DNA from: Daphnia carinata
Lineage: Eukaryota > Arthropoda > Branchiopoda > Diplostraca > Daphniidae
Direction of reading: 5' to 3'
Assembly: GCF_022539665.2 (NCBI RefSeq)
Contig: NC_081338.1
Location: 7,552,446 to 7,616,445 of the forward strand
DNA: 64,000 bases
Shown here: piece after piece, positions 49,442 to 60,518 of the stretch
Layout: each line of letters opens with the position of its first letter
How positions within the stretch are numbered: position 1 is the stretch's first letter
The notes under the pieces: generated by a model
Databases searched by the model: none
The model's input: only the letters and a program-made list of their open reading frames with translations
Told to the model about the DNA's origin: nothing
Made by a program: the position numbers and the translations under genes

Positions 49442-52400
49442 CTACCCTGTTTGGTTGTTAAGTACGCTAAGCGCATATTTCGCTGCAGCGCTTTTAGCTG
49501 TTTTCGAGTTGCCGCCAGCACCCTTAAAAAGACGTGTACCTTCGATCTCGATTGCCACGCATATTCTGCCATCAGGAAGACATTCGGATTTTCTATTTTG
49601 AAACATTCAAAAGTCACCAATCGCTTCAAATTCACATAGAACGAATTGAGTTACCTGATTTTCAAACCATTAGGATGGCGTTCATAGAGTTTGCGTAAGG
49701 CAGACACCGGGATTGATTCATTGAAGTTTTCTTAAAATAGCATAAAATCAGTAAACAAAATATATAGGTATATTTTTTTAAGCATTGAAAGGTATCCTTA
49801 CCCAATGCGTCGTGTAGAAAAGGTAGATATGACTGCCACACCGCATCAAGCGACATGCCTGAATCTAGAAATATAGCTCCGGCTACTGATTCGAAGATAT
49901 CACCTAATACTTTAGGGACGTCAACATTGCTAGCCAGTTGCTCATTTGGGTCACTGGTTTCTTCAAGAACAAAATACTAACCAAGCCAATTGAATTACTA
50001 CAAACGTATGGCAACTCAATCAGAGCCGTGCGAAATGTTTTACTCACGTTGTGCATAAATAGATGTCCGTTCTCTTCTTGGGCTCGAATAAAACGATCTA
50101 AAATTGCATTCAAACTTAACGAAAGGTGTTTGAGGTACAGGTGAAAACGATTCTTGACTGCTATTATAGCAAACGTTTCGTTGTTCACGACAGCTGAACG
50201 AAGGTCAGTCAAAATGGCTGGGCTGTATTGGCAAGGATTGTCGAAATAAAACCGCGTTACCAGGTAATCTGCGGAGTGGTTATTAAGGTACACTTTGGTA
50301 GGTAAAAGACAACACAGAAATTATGGTTTTAAGAAAGCCATTACCTAGCACTGCATCTCCGAGGAATTCCAGCCTTTGGTAGCAATTCGTAATGCGGTTG
50401 GGAAGGTAGGATGCGTGAGTCAAGGCTTCTACCAATAGAGCTTTGTTTTTGAACGTGTAACGAAGGCGCTTTTCGAAAGACTCTAAACCGGTGTAGAGGT
50501 GCATCAACGCGTGTTCTTGTTCTTCGTTTTGAGTTTCATCTAAGGTAGATGATGGAAGACAAGTAGAAAGCACGGGGAATCCATTGTTTGGATTAAAAGC
50601 CATAATATCGGTGTTCGGGACAGTCTTCAACCCCATCCAATTCATGAGCTTGATGGCACCCTTGATGCCAGTAGTGAGCAAATAAACACCAATTAAAGCT
50701 TCCATGCTATCTGCTACGTTCTTCTTCTGCACAAATTGTTGGACATGTAAATTTGGTTCGTGATCAGCAACGGGTGGTTTGAAACCAGGCGGACGAAAAT
50801 TCAACATGAGGTCAAACCTTTGAGCTGCGGTAAATTCTCCGATGCCTTTTTTCTGGCCCAAATGAAACAGATGTTTGTTGCTAATTTGACGCATCCGCAT
50901 CAGAGTGAGCCGGCCTTCGTCACATCTACTATTGCTCGCCTCTCCGTACACATAAATGGATATGATCAGTTTTAGAATTGAGTCGCCGATTGTTTCCAAG
51001 CGCTCCATATCGTACCCATCATGCGCCTTAGCAAGGGTAAGTGCCTCTAACACTATGCCCGGTGAAGGCCCGAAAACTGACAGCGTGCTGGGATTGCCAA
51101 CATCAAATTTCAAATCAACCATTTCCGGTATACAATTCGGTTGGCTTTCCAATGGATCCTCAGAAGCCAGATCAGCCCATTTCCTTTTTTGGTCTTCAAT
51201 CGAACAAGGGAATTCTAGGAATGTAGGGAATTCGTCTAGTGCTGGCATCTTGTCGAGGAGTTGGGAACTTGAAGCGTCCGTTTTCTCTTCCGCAATCGAT
51301 GACGACGGGCTAGTTTGGTCGGCGGCAGAATCCGTTGGCAAGAGATCCTTCTCGGTGTCGTCATATTCAAGATGCCAAATCATATTTACCCCGAGATCTA
51401 GCGAATCCACGGATGCCGACGTTTTCAATGAGTTTGTTAAAGGCATTGGATGCGAAACGGACTGGCTTTCCAAACGAGATTTGGGCGGATGAAGTTTCAA
51501 CGGACACCAGACCGAGGAAACGTTGACTGAGCCGGGTAAGAAATCTATTCCCAAGTTGGCTTCTTTAAAAATTAAGACGCGAAGTTCTTCGGCCACCAGC
51601 ATCCCATTAAGGCGATGGAGAACGGATGGGATCCATACCACCTGTTTCCAAACAGGTCCGGGCAGCGGATGAATATTGCAAAGTTCAGGCACAAGATGCA
51701 TCGGAATTTCTTTCTTCGTCGAAGCCAATCTGTGTTTGAACAAAATATATCATTTCTTATATTAAAAAGAACTTAAAAAATCATGTTTTATTTACCTCGG
51801 GACAAGGAAATTCTTTCCCGTTATCTCACGGCTAACTTGCACGAGCTGCTGATTTTCATTAGTCAACCTCAGATTGTACTTTTTGAAAAAATAAGATGCG
51901 TAAGTTTCATTCTCTTTATCTGGGAACGCAGAGAGTGGTGTCAAGTCTGAAACACCATCGACGTAGAAGGTGTTCAATGTCCCCAGCGGCTTATAGGACG
52001 GGACGATAACTGCGTCGACATACTCGTTGGGCTCGAATGAAAACTTATTACCCATGAAAAGTGGCAGTTTTTCCCACTCAACGGTTGGGGCATTGATCAT
52101 TTTTTCGATGAGAACAAAGTCCAGTTTTTCGTTTTCACTTTGCACAGGAACAATGAGGTACTGCAAATCAGAGGCCTGTAGGTCGAAATCTAGTTGGCGC
52201 TTCCACAAGAAAATCACGTCTTGGAAGATAAACTGATGAAATTTTTCGAGCTTTTCTAGCTGACTATCGTCGAGGATGACCGAATCTACTCCGCACAGAT
52301 TGACTTGGAATTCCCCGGATCGCGTTACCAAAGGAAACGGGCAAATTGCAGGTATGACTTGTGACGTCAAAATGGCTAACTTTGTGTCCACGGCGAATGG

Positions 52401-55400
52401 GAAAAATAGTTTGTTCAGATCAAGGCATGGCTTCATCAGCATGAAATCTATCAAATAAACAAAGTTGGGTTGTCCAGGAATAGGTCGGCAATTCGAAAAA
52501 CAAGCAGGAAAGCGACGGTTGCAAATCGTGACGTTTTCGTGGCCCTGTTGAGGGACATTGGCATTATCTTCAACTGGTAACTCTTCATCTTCTTCTTCGG
52601 GAATCAGTCGTGGAATAGGAAAGAGATGAACGTCATCCAGCTCTTTCAGTTCGTGAAGCATAATGCATGCTTTTAAAGCAACTGCTCTTTTGGCCAGACG
52701 TTTAGTTGGCATCACATCTCCAATTATCTCTTCTCTCAAGGGTGAGTTTAGCGGAAGAATTAGACGACACTGGAACAAATCGCCAATCGAAACTGCCTCC
52801 GTCGGCGAAGATCCACGATTACCCTTAGGTAATTTTTTCAGAATTTCTTTGATATTTTTTACGTGAGCGGGGTCGGCTTCGTTTTCATCAACTTTAGTGG
52901 TTGTCACTTTGGGGGCCAAAAGGACATCTGGATCTGACGAGAGTTGGCCACAATACCTAATCAAACAAAGACCGAAATATTTTAGAAATTATATAATGCA
53001 AAGAAAACTGCGATCGTCAACTCGCTTTCTTTCCGTCTCTCCTGGCTTTGGAACGTTTTGAAGTACACACATAGCTTAGCAAATGCATTTTAACCAGAGT
53101 TTTTTTTTACGTCGCGGTTAACACAGGAATTGCACAGTTAATGACGTTCCACCCCTGCTATAAGGACTATACCTGTTGACAAGCGATATACTACTCGGCA
53201 AAGTAATTCGGGGTCCATCTTCACCGTAGGGAACGTAGGGTGGAATGATTTGGTAAAACAGGTTGTCTATAAGACTATCTCGATCATCTTCAACATTCCC
53301 GATAGCCAATAGCTGCTGTTCAATGCTGTGGAACTGTGCCAAATCCTCCAGGCAGCTATCCGTTTCACTAGGGCTCACCAACAAACAATAAAAGGCTTTC
53401 CTGCTTCTTGCCCGGCCTGAATGCATTTAAATTCTTCAATTCGCATATGAGACAGTAATTTTAAATTTGCTATTTTCTGTGTTAAAGTTGGTAAAACAAA
53501 CGGCTTGCCTACTGGAACCATGTATCGGCATAAAAGTTTGCTAGTGTATGAAATTCGAATGATTTATGGCGCCAATAACTTAGTTGTTTTTTTAACTCTT
53601 TGCCGAAGTTTCTTTTTTTTTTTTCTGCCTGCTTTTGTTTGGTTTCCTTTACAAAAAGATAGATATTTACGGGCTCGACTTACCTTTAGTCTGAACGTAA
53701 TCGCAGTAGGTCTTAATGCGATCGAATCTTATAATTAAGTTGCAGGCAGGAATGTCGACACCTTCTTCCTACAACCAACGGTAACAAAGCTTTATGAAAA
53801 ATAAATAAATAAAAATTGATTACCAGCACAGAGGTTGCCACTATCAGATTACAACGACCTTCGCGAAAATTTGTCATAATCTCGTTTTGTTTCATGTTGA
53901 GAATTTTAGTTTCTTTCAGCGACGGATTTCGACCTGATGCCTGACCCATAATGAATAATGGCTTCATAAATTTCAAGGTCTCGTCGTGTTTGGCAATATC
54001 CTAGTCCAAACAAGGAGGTCGCGAATTTAGACACTGAACACAAATATCTTGAAAAAAATAAGAGACCTTCAAGAAGTGGTAAAGTACATTGGCCATGCAC
54101 CTTCGTTCGACAAAAACTATGGCACACATCTTCAGATTTCCTCTAGAAAAGTGAAAAATTTACTTTCGCTTCCATTAGTATTATTAAATATAAAGGCACC
54201 TTTGATGTTTGTCGGGGCTCTTTTCGGAATTAAATTTTCGGATAATATCCAAAAGGCGAATGACTTTGGGTTGCGTAAATAGTAATAGGCGGTCTTTTGG
54301 CGAGAATTTGGCGAAATACGCAGTACAGATTTCCCTGTGTATTCAACATGGATTAAAAATAGTTTCTTTCACCATATTCCACACAGTAGCTACTTAATTT
54401 CCTGGCAAAGCGCAGTAACCTTGTTCAAATCCGTCAAAAACTGCGGAACTTTGACACGACTCTTAGCTCGTTGTAAGATGTGAATATATAAATGTGCGCA
54501 ATGATAGGCACCATATGGTCCTAAAATAAATAAAGAATAATTATTGATCAATTCGGTTCAACAAGTAAAATCACGGAAAGAATTCAATAGTGCGCTTTAC
54601 CAACCTAGGGCTCTCAGGAGATAATCTATGTCTTTAAGTGTATCCAACAATATATCGATCTTGTCTGGATGTTTTGCGACATCAGATTCATCTTTGGAAA
54701 TGAATTCACCATATGAGTTTCGGAATTCTTTCACAAGTTTAAACACCATATCAAGGATGATAGCGCTCAATGTTAGCGAATCTGGATTCTGTTTGCTTTG
54801 TTCGTCATCGTATTGAAAGACGATTTCGCAAGGCTTCGTGGAAGACCTGGTTCATTAGAGATGAGACGCCACATATTAAATTATCACTGGATTTGCGTAC
54901 ATTATTTTTTAATTAAAGTTACCGATAGACCGTTTCTACACTCGATGGAATTTTGACGATGCACCCCATTGATTCAGAGAGCTGACGAATAACGTCAGGC
55001 ACCTTTTGAGGTTTGCATCGCATCCTAAAAAGCGCTGCTGTCAAACCAAGAATTTTGGGTCGGCGCGAACCTGTAAGCAAAAAACGAAAGGATCCCTTTT
55101 GCTTTAAAAAAACAAACTAAAAATTGTTTCCATGTACTTTCACAGCTTCTTAGTTTCGAAAGGACTTGTTTCATGGGCGCATCTTTCACAGCAGCGTGGC
55201 ACTCGTCGAATACCAATAAGTTAAGTTGGTATGCTGAAAAGAAAGCATGGTTCAAAATATCCACAAAAATTTGAGCCGTCATGACTAGGACGTGATTCTC
55301 CTCGAATTCTGTTTTCCACCTGAACAATTAGCGATAATTGTTGAACATTTAGGCTATATCCACTACGTCTCTAAAAATAGAAATGACCTGTCTTTTCCCC

Positions 55401-55854
55401 AAATGTCGACACCCATACTTCCATAGAATTCTTTCACTTTCAAATACGTGTGACGGCCTAATAATATACAAACGAACAATAAAGTATGTTGAAATGAAAA
55501 GATGCAAAGTAGCATAGGCGTACGCAAGTAGGCTGCCTGTTGAATAGCCAACACAATTGTAGGTACAAGAAAAACGGTTCTTTTTCCACCCAAATCCAAT
55601 GGTTTTGTGACTTCATGGGTTTTCTCCTTAATCAAAAGGGCTGCTATAAATGTTTTCCCGGAACCGGTAGGTAGGTAAACGATTATATTTTCATCTAAGG
55701 CTGCTTGAAATAGCTCCACCTGTAAACAAAAAAAAAGAACAAAAATTCTAGACACCTATTTTAGTTTGCCAAACAAACTATTCCAGATTAGTGCCTGATA
55801 GTCTCTTGCAGTGAAGTCAGCATCAACAGAGCCTCTACTGGATTCAGTTTCCAT
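49442..55854 (-). CDS. Dcr-2: Dicer ribonuclease, Dicer-2-like, complete
   Basis: It cuts double-stranded RNA into siRNA/miRNA. Eighteen phased exons encode 1,636 residues: 55854-55795, 55719-55524, 55457-55388, 55319-55138, 55070-54923, 54846-54605, 54520-54394, 54334-54200, 54142-54067, 54000-53824, 53768-53684, 53416-53173, 52956-51796, 51729-50345, 50268-50048, 49976-49802, 49730-49655, 49592-49442. Domains: DExH helicase (GSGKT 39-43, DECH 147-150, Q-T-K-G-R-A-R-S 497-504), Dicer dimerisation domain from about 582, PAZ about 820-970, RNase IIIa (E1213, D1217, D1308, E1311), RNase IIIb (E1422, D1426, D1529, E1532) and a C-terminal dsRBD about 1565-1630. All catalytic acids are present. 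The length and the helicase block ([12 protein letters not shown]) fit arthropod Dicer-2; parts of RNase IIIa look more like Dicer-1, so the subtype is less certain. The start is the first Met, with the conserved [11 protein letters not shown] formed across intron 1. Confidence 0.95.
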
Positions 55855-57236
55855 TATTGGATTTTTTGCCAGCAATTTTTCTATAATAAAGACCAAATTT
55901 GGATGAGTTTATAACATTCATTGGTGGCAACTAGGAAGCATGAATTGATGTAGTGCAAAATTCATTTTATTTATTAAAAAACAATGTGACATATTGGAAA
56001 CTACTTATTGTCACATATGCTTTGGCAAGAACGCCAATAGCTTAAAGCCAATTTTCATTGTTGTAGTTTGAGAGATGGTGTATCTCTGAAACAAACTTCA
56101 AAGAACAGATTAAAGAATAAATTTACCCATTTTAAAAATAACTAATAACTAGCAATGACCAAAGGTATACAGAAAATGAAAGGAGGAAAACACAACCAGT
56201 ACTTTCCTAGTATTGATATTGGCACGAAATCTTCAGGTCAGAAACACAAATTACATGCATTTTCACTATAAACCTCAATGTTTAGCACAACAGACGAAAT
56301 CAGTTGTACTACAAGCATTTAAAATTTCAAATGTTATCGGTTGTTATCAGAATATTTCAATAGACTAGATTTGAAATAGGATTGAATGACATAATTTGGT
56401 TTCACACCCAATACATCATGCAACACACATCCACAAATTTCCCGTTCAGGTACTTAGGTTTGTGTTTATCTGTTATGCTATTATTTACCGGTTAACATCC
56501 CTGGTAATAGCAGAATCCGTTTAATCAATTCATGGTGCTATTCGGGCCATAGGAAGTAAACAACGAGAAACTGGAAGTGTGCTTAAGTCATTTCTAGCGG
56601 GAAAGACCAACGCATGACCAACAGTTGGGAAATATTGTCGTCAGCACTCAGCACCATCTAGTTGTAACAATTTGGGATGCTTTTCGACACATGCTGGAAA
56701 ACCACGGTCTATAAGAAAACATCTGATAATATTGTTATGTCATACTTTTTGTCTTTTGATAGACTATGTGTTAGCAATGACAATTACAATAGGTTATAAG
56801 TTTTACTTGTATATTCTCCTTAATCGCGTGCATTAGTCGGCTACACAGAATCAATTACGTAGCTAAATACTTGTAGTCGAAATGTTTTATTTCAAATTTT
56901 TAAAATCCCTTTCAGTAGTAGCGAATATAAAAAAATTCCTGAAAAACCGTATAATTATAAGGTAGGTGGGCCAAACGTAGGAGAATATAAAATGGGGATC
57001 AGAGGCCATCGACCATAACCGTATCCTTAGTTTCGCCGAAAAACATGGGGAGTATGTATCGGTCGACGACTTGCGTAGGGTAGTAAGATCATACAGTATG
57101 TCCCAATTTTAACGGTGACATTGTTTTGCGAATCCCATCATCTTAATCATCACTACGCTGTCTGGTAGCACGTTAATCAATGCTCTTGGTCGATGAACTG
57201 CTGAAAGTACCGATACCTTAATAGCTCCTGACTATG
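55855..57236. other. Divergent intergenic region between Dicer and a secreted-protein gene
   Basis: About 1.4 kb separates the Dicer ATG (minus) from the TATA box of the next plus-strand gene, so it probably carries both promoters. No TATA is obvious on the Dicer side. No other gene is seen. Confidence 0.6.
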
Positions 57237-57271
57237 TATAAAAGACACTAATTCTCGTAAAGTAAATCAGT
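57237..57271 (+). promoter_or_regulatory. Core promoter: TATA box plus initiator
   Basis: TATAAAAG at 57237-57244 is followed at 57267-57271 by TCAGT, the arthropod initiator. The spacing from TATA to the initiator A is 32 bp, as expected for a functional core promoter. The 5' leader would be about 63 nt. Confidence 0.7.
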
Positions 57272-57331
57272 AGCTTCACCGGAGGTTGTCAACGAATACA
57301 AAGCTTGTCTAGCAATACAAAGTTCAAAATA

Positions 57332-58480
57332 ATGGTAAAAACTATTTAATTTAATTTCTTTTTGAATCTACTTATTTGTGATGTAAATGGAGACACATTG
57401 TATTGTTGCGTGTGTCTCTTTTACCGTTAGACTATATATGTAATTTTACTTACCCAGTACATTATGTGCAAAGGGATGCGATAGAAAATTTCAGGCACAA
57501 CTACGCACTAGTTGTTTAAACTAATAATTTTTCCATTTCACTTCTACAGCATTTACGGGTTGCATTTGGTTTGGTTTTCGTCGTTATGGTGGCTGATGTT
57601 GTTGTTGCCCGACCGGAACCACTGCCTATGTATTTGGCTAATCGTGCCATCAAATCAACAGGTAAGCCTTTTAATTTGCATTTGCAACGCAGTTTATAAT
57701 CTGACTGTTACCATCTCAACAGGATTCGAAGTAAAAAAGACCGACCAAAATGTGCAGAGGACTTCGGCAGAAGTAAGAGATTCAGCGGACACCGTACCAA
57801 CCATAAAAACTTCAGATAATATCTCCCAAACGAATAAAGACAAAATTTCGCATGTGGAAACTTCAAAAAGCCCGTGTGTCAAAGATCACAGTGGAGACGT
57901 ACATGCCACGAGCGATTTAGTTTCCAGCTTGCCAGTTGCATCCCAAACCATCGTTGATCCGACGGAACTCAATACTCCGGTTGACTCGCCAGTTGCTTCC
58001 AAATCGGACATCGCGGCTGAATCTCAAGCTGTCATTGATCCGACAGAACTCAGTAATCCGGCTGACTTGCCAGTTGCATCCAAATTGGAAGACACTGTTG
58101 GATCTCAAATTGGTATCGATCAAACGGAAGTTAATAGTCCGATTGATCATAGCCCAACCATCGGTGATGCTAACCTCGCAAACAGCGAAGCAGCGTCAGT
58201 GCTCGAGGGTAGCATCTCTAGCGAAGATAACAAGGACCAAACTGCACTTACAGACAAAAAATTGTTGACGAAAAAAGCTCCAAAGGCCAAGAAATCCAAA
58301 AAAATTAACAAGGTGGCATCCCTGAACCGTGTACGTCTGTTGGACAGTTTGATTGATTTGCTTTTTGACTCACTGGCACCAACCGAGGAGAACATTAGAC
58401 GCAGCAGAAGGTCCCGCGCCTTTGACGAATTTTTCGACTATGTCTTCCCTTCATCACCTTATGAATTTAACTATTTTTAA
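57332..58480 (+). CDS. Unrecognised secreted repeat protein with dibasic sites
   Basis: Exons 57332-57334 (only the ATG, donor ATG|GTAAAA), 57550-57661 and 57723-58480 join in phases 0 and 1 to give 290 residues. Residues 1-21 are a clear signal peptide (hydrophobic core, V-V-V-A cleavage site), so the product is secreted. The middle is acidic, Ser/Asp/Thr-rich and has one Cys. Residues about 109-182 contain three degenerate tandem units of the type P-V-A-S...S-Q-x-x-I-D-P-T-E-L-x-x-P. A Lys-rich block follows at 218-235, then an amphipathic L-L-D-S-L-I-D-L-L-F stretch, then R-R-S-R-R-S-R at 264-270 and a 20-residue aromatic/acidic C-terminal tail. That layout suits a proprotein cleaved by furin-like enzymes, such as a peptide precursor or a matrix/silk/cuticle protein. 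I recognise no family. The upstream TATA/Inr supports a real, well-expressed gene. Confidence 0.8.
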
Positions 58481-59355
58481 ACTAAGATCGTGGCGTATTT
58501 TGTTTGTTCTCTCCGCGCTATAAGAAAAAATAGTTGGAAATTATTTATTTTTGAAAAATGCTGAAATAAGAAATATACAAGTTACGTACTTATTTCGAAT
58601 ATTCTTCGAGAAACAAATCATGAGCTTCAGAGGCAAGCTAATCATGGAAACATTTACGATCCTCATTATTTAAAAAAAAAAACCTGTAAAAGTTGACACT
58701 CTCCAAGCCATTATAGCGATGCTAAAATGAGTCTATAACATCATAATGAAAAATCCCACGGAAAAACCCATTCAATGTCAAAAGTAAATGACCAGAGGAA
58801 AGTGGACAAATTGCTTTGTTGGATTATTTTGAAATTAAATTTACCATTTATCTCAGTTAGCCATGTCAGTGGTAATACCAGGCGTAGTTAAAAAAAAAAA
58901 TACCAGTTCTTCAAAAAAGATTTCTCAAATACACTTAAGCGTTCCCATTTCCAAACACGATCTGTAACTTTGTGACACAACGGCAGAAACGACGTCAATG
59001 GAATTTTGAAAAATAACTAGCAGTAAACACGAAAATCGTTAATAAAATCATTGCGGTATTCCCCGTTTTTTTTATGCCATCCCAGAAGAAGGAATCCAAT
59101 TGAAACGAGAATTTTGTAGAAATTGTGGCAGCTGCGGCGAGCTGAGAATTAACTTGGATTCTAAAGTTTAAAAATACAAACACGTCACACCAACCGCCAC
59201 AAAGCCCTTCACTGCCCCGTACCGAAAATTAGGAATAAAACAACTAGAAGTAGTTCATCTTGCAACTTGTTTTCTTCTTTATCTGGAGCATCTTCTGACG
59301 GACGTTAATCAGGTTTGCGGACAAAATCAAGTCGCAAGCAACTAACTTGAATTGC
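58481..59355. other. Gap after the secreted-protein gene
   Basis: No gene is seen. No perfect AATAAA lies within 100 nt of the stop; AATAAG occurs at about 58565 and AATAAA near 59233. Confidence 0.5.
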
Positions 59356-59358
59356 AGA

Positions 59359-59570
59359 ACCAAGTCGTGATTGTTTATAGTTTATCAAAACAAGTACGTC
59401 CAACTTCCGCAAACAAGGAGCGAGCCAGCACTGATATCGGCGCAGATAATTTTGATGAAGGGGACATGGGAAGAAAGGGCACACTCGATCACGGCATCCT
59501 GATCAGAGTTGTCGAGTCTACAAAGGCGGCGAACGTAACTGTGAACTCAACACAAATCGTTCATTGACGG
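59359..59570 (+). other. Candidate exon of unknown gene
   Basis: A stretch open from the acceptor GAATTGCAG reads for about 70 codons (ending V-N-S-T-Q-I-V-H) and stops just before a consensus donor GTGAGTC. A good acceptor, TTACTTCCAG, follows near 59623. The stop before the donor would make it a 3'-terminal coding part or a non-coding leader exon, perhaps of the Zasp-like gene downstream. No motif is recognised. Confidence 0.25.
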
Positions 59571-60314
59571 TGAGTCATTACCCAATAATTTTCGAAAAAT
59601 TTCTCTCCTTTCTTACTTCCAGATGAGGCATCTTCGGCATAACGGATTCGCATTTGTCACGTCAAAGCGATAGCCCAGCCCAACGAAATATTGTGAGATT
59701 GATGAATAGCATCAATTTTTTTTTCTCGCCTTCTCCTGTTCGTGTTGTTCTACGCAAAAATTTTGTTAGGAATGTGTGCATTATCAATAGTTAATGATGC
59801 ACATCAGTCATAGATGAGCCGCGCTAAAATATGACCGAGGTTGTTTGTACAAAACAAGCACCTGTTGCAAACAAGAAAAAGGGTGGCTTTGCATTGAGCT
59901 TTTAAAACTAAAAGATTTTTGTTTTTCTCCTTCATCTTCATGAGAGATAATCTACCATAGTAACTGATGAATTTTCAACACCCACGCAATAAAACACGGC
60001 AGGCCAGCAGCCACGCCTCGAAAGCTATTTTAAGCGTTGCCTGGAAGATCCGTATTGCATCTTTATGGCTTGAGAAACCTCTCGTTTTTTTTTCTTTCTC
60101 TCTCTTTCAAAGCATTGCTACTGCTGTGTGGTGTGTTCCTAGCCTCAAACAAGAATGAAGGAATGCACTGCAGTCGGCTGCGTAAAATGCTTTGACTGTT
60201 TGACTTCTTCAAAGCAATCGAATCTCCGTGCACTAAAATTGATGGAACCTTCCAGACATTTCAGACTTGCGCTAGCTCCCGCATCGTTAACACTTTAGTA
60301 GTTTTCACTGAGTG

Positions 60315-60338
60315 ACACACACACACACACACACACAC
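60315..60338. repeat. (AC)n microsatellite
   Basis: A perfect AC tract of about 12 units upstream of the Zasp-like gene. Confidence 0.9.
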
Positions 60339-60518
60339 GTACATCTTTCCGGAAGGTAAACGCCCAAACAACGGACACAAAGTTAAACAGCTCTTGGTTA
60401 CAGGTCGGAAAACATAACAAAATCTACGGTGTATAGAGTTGCTAGGCTCGTATAGTGATGTAAGTTGGAAAGCTTATTAACTTTGAATTATTCTTTTCAA
60501 CATTCGACAGTAAAAAGA

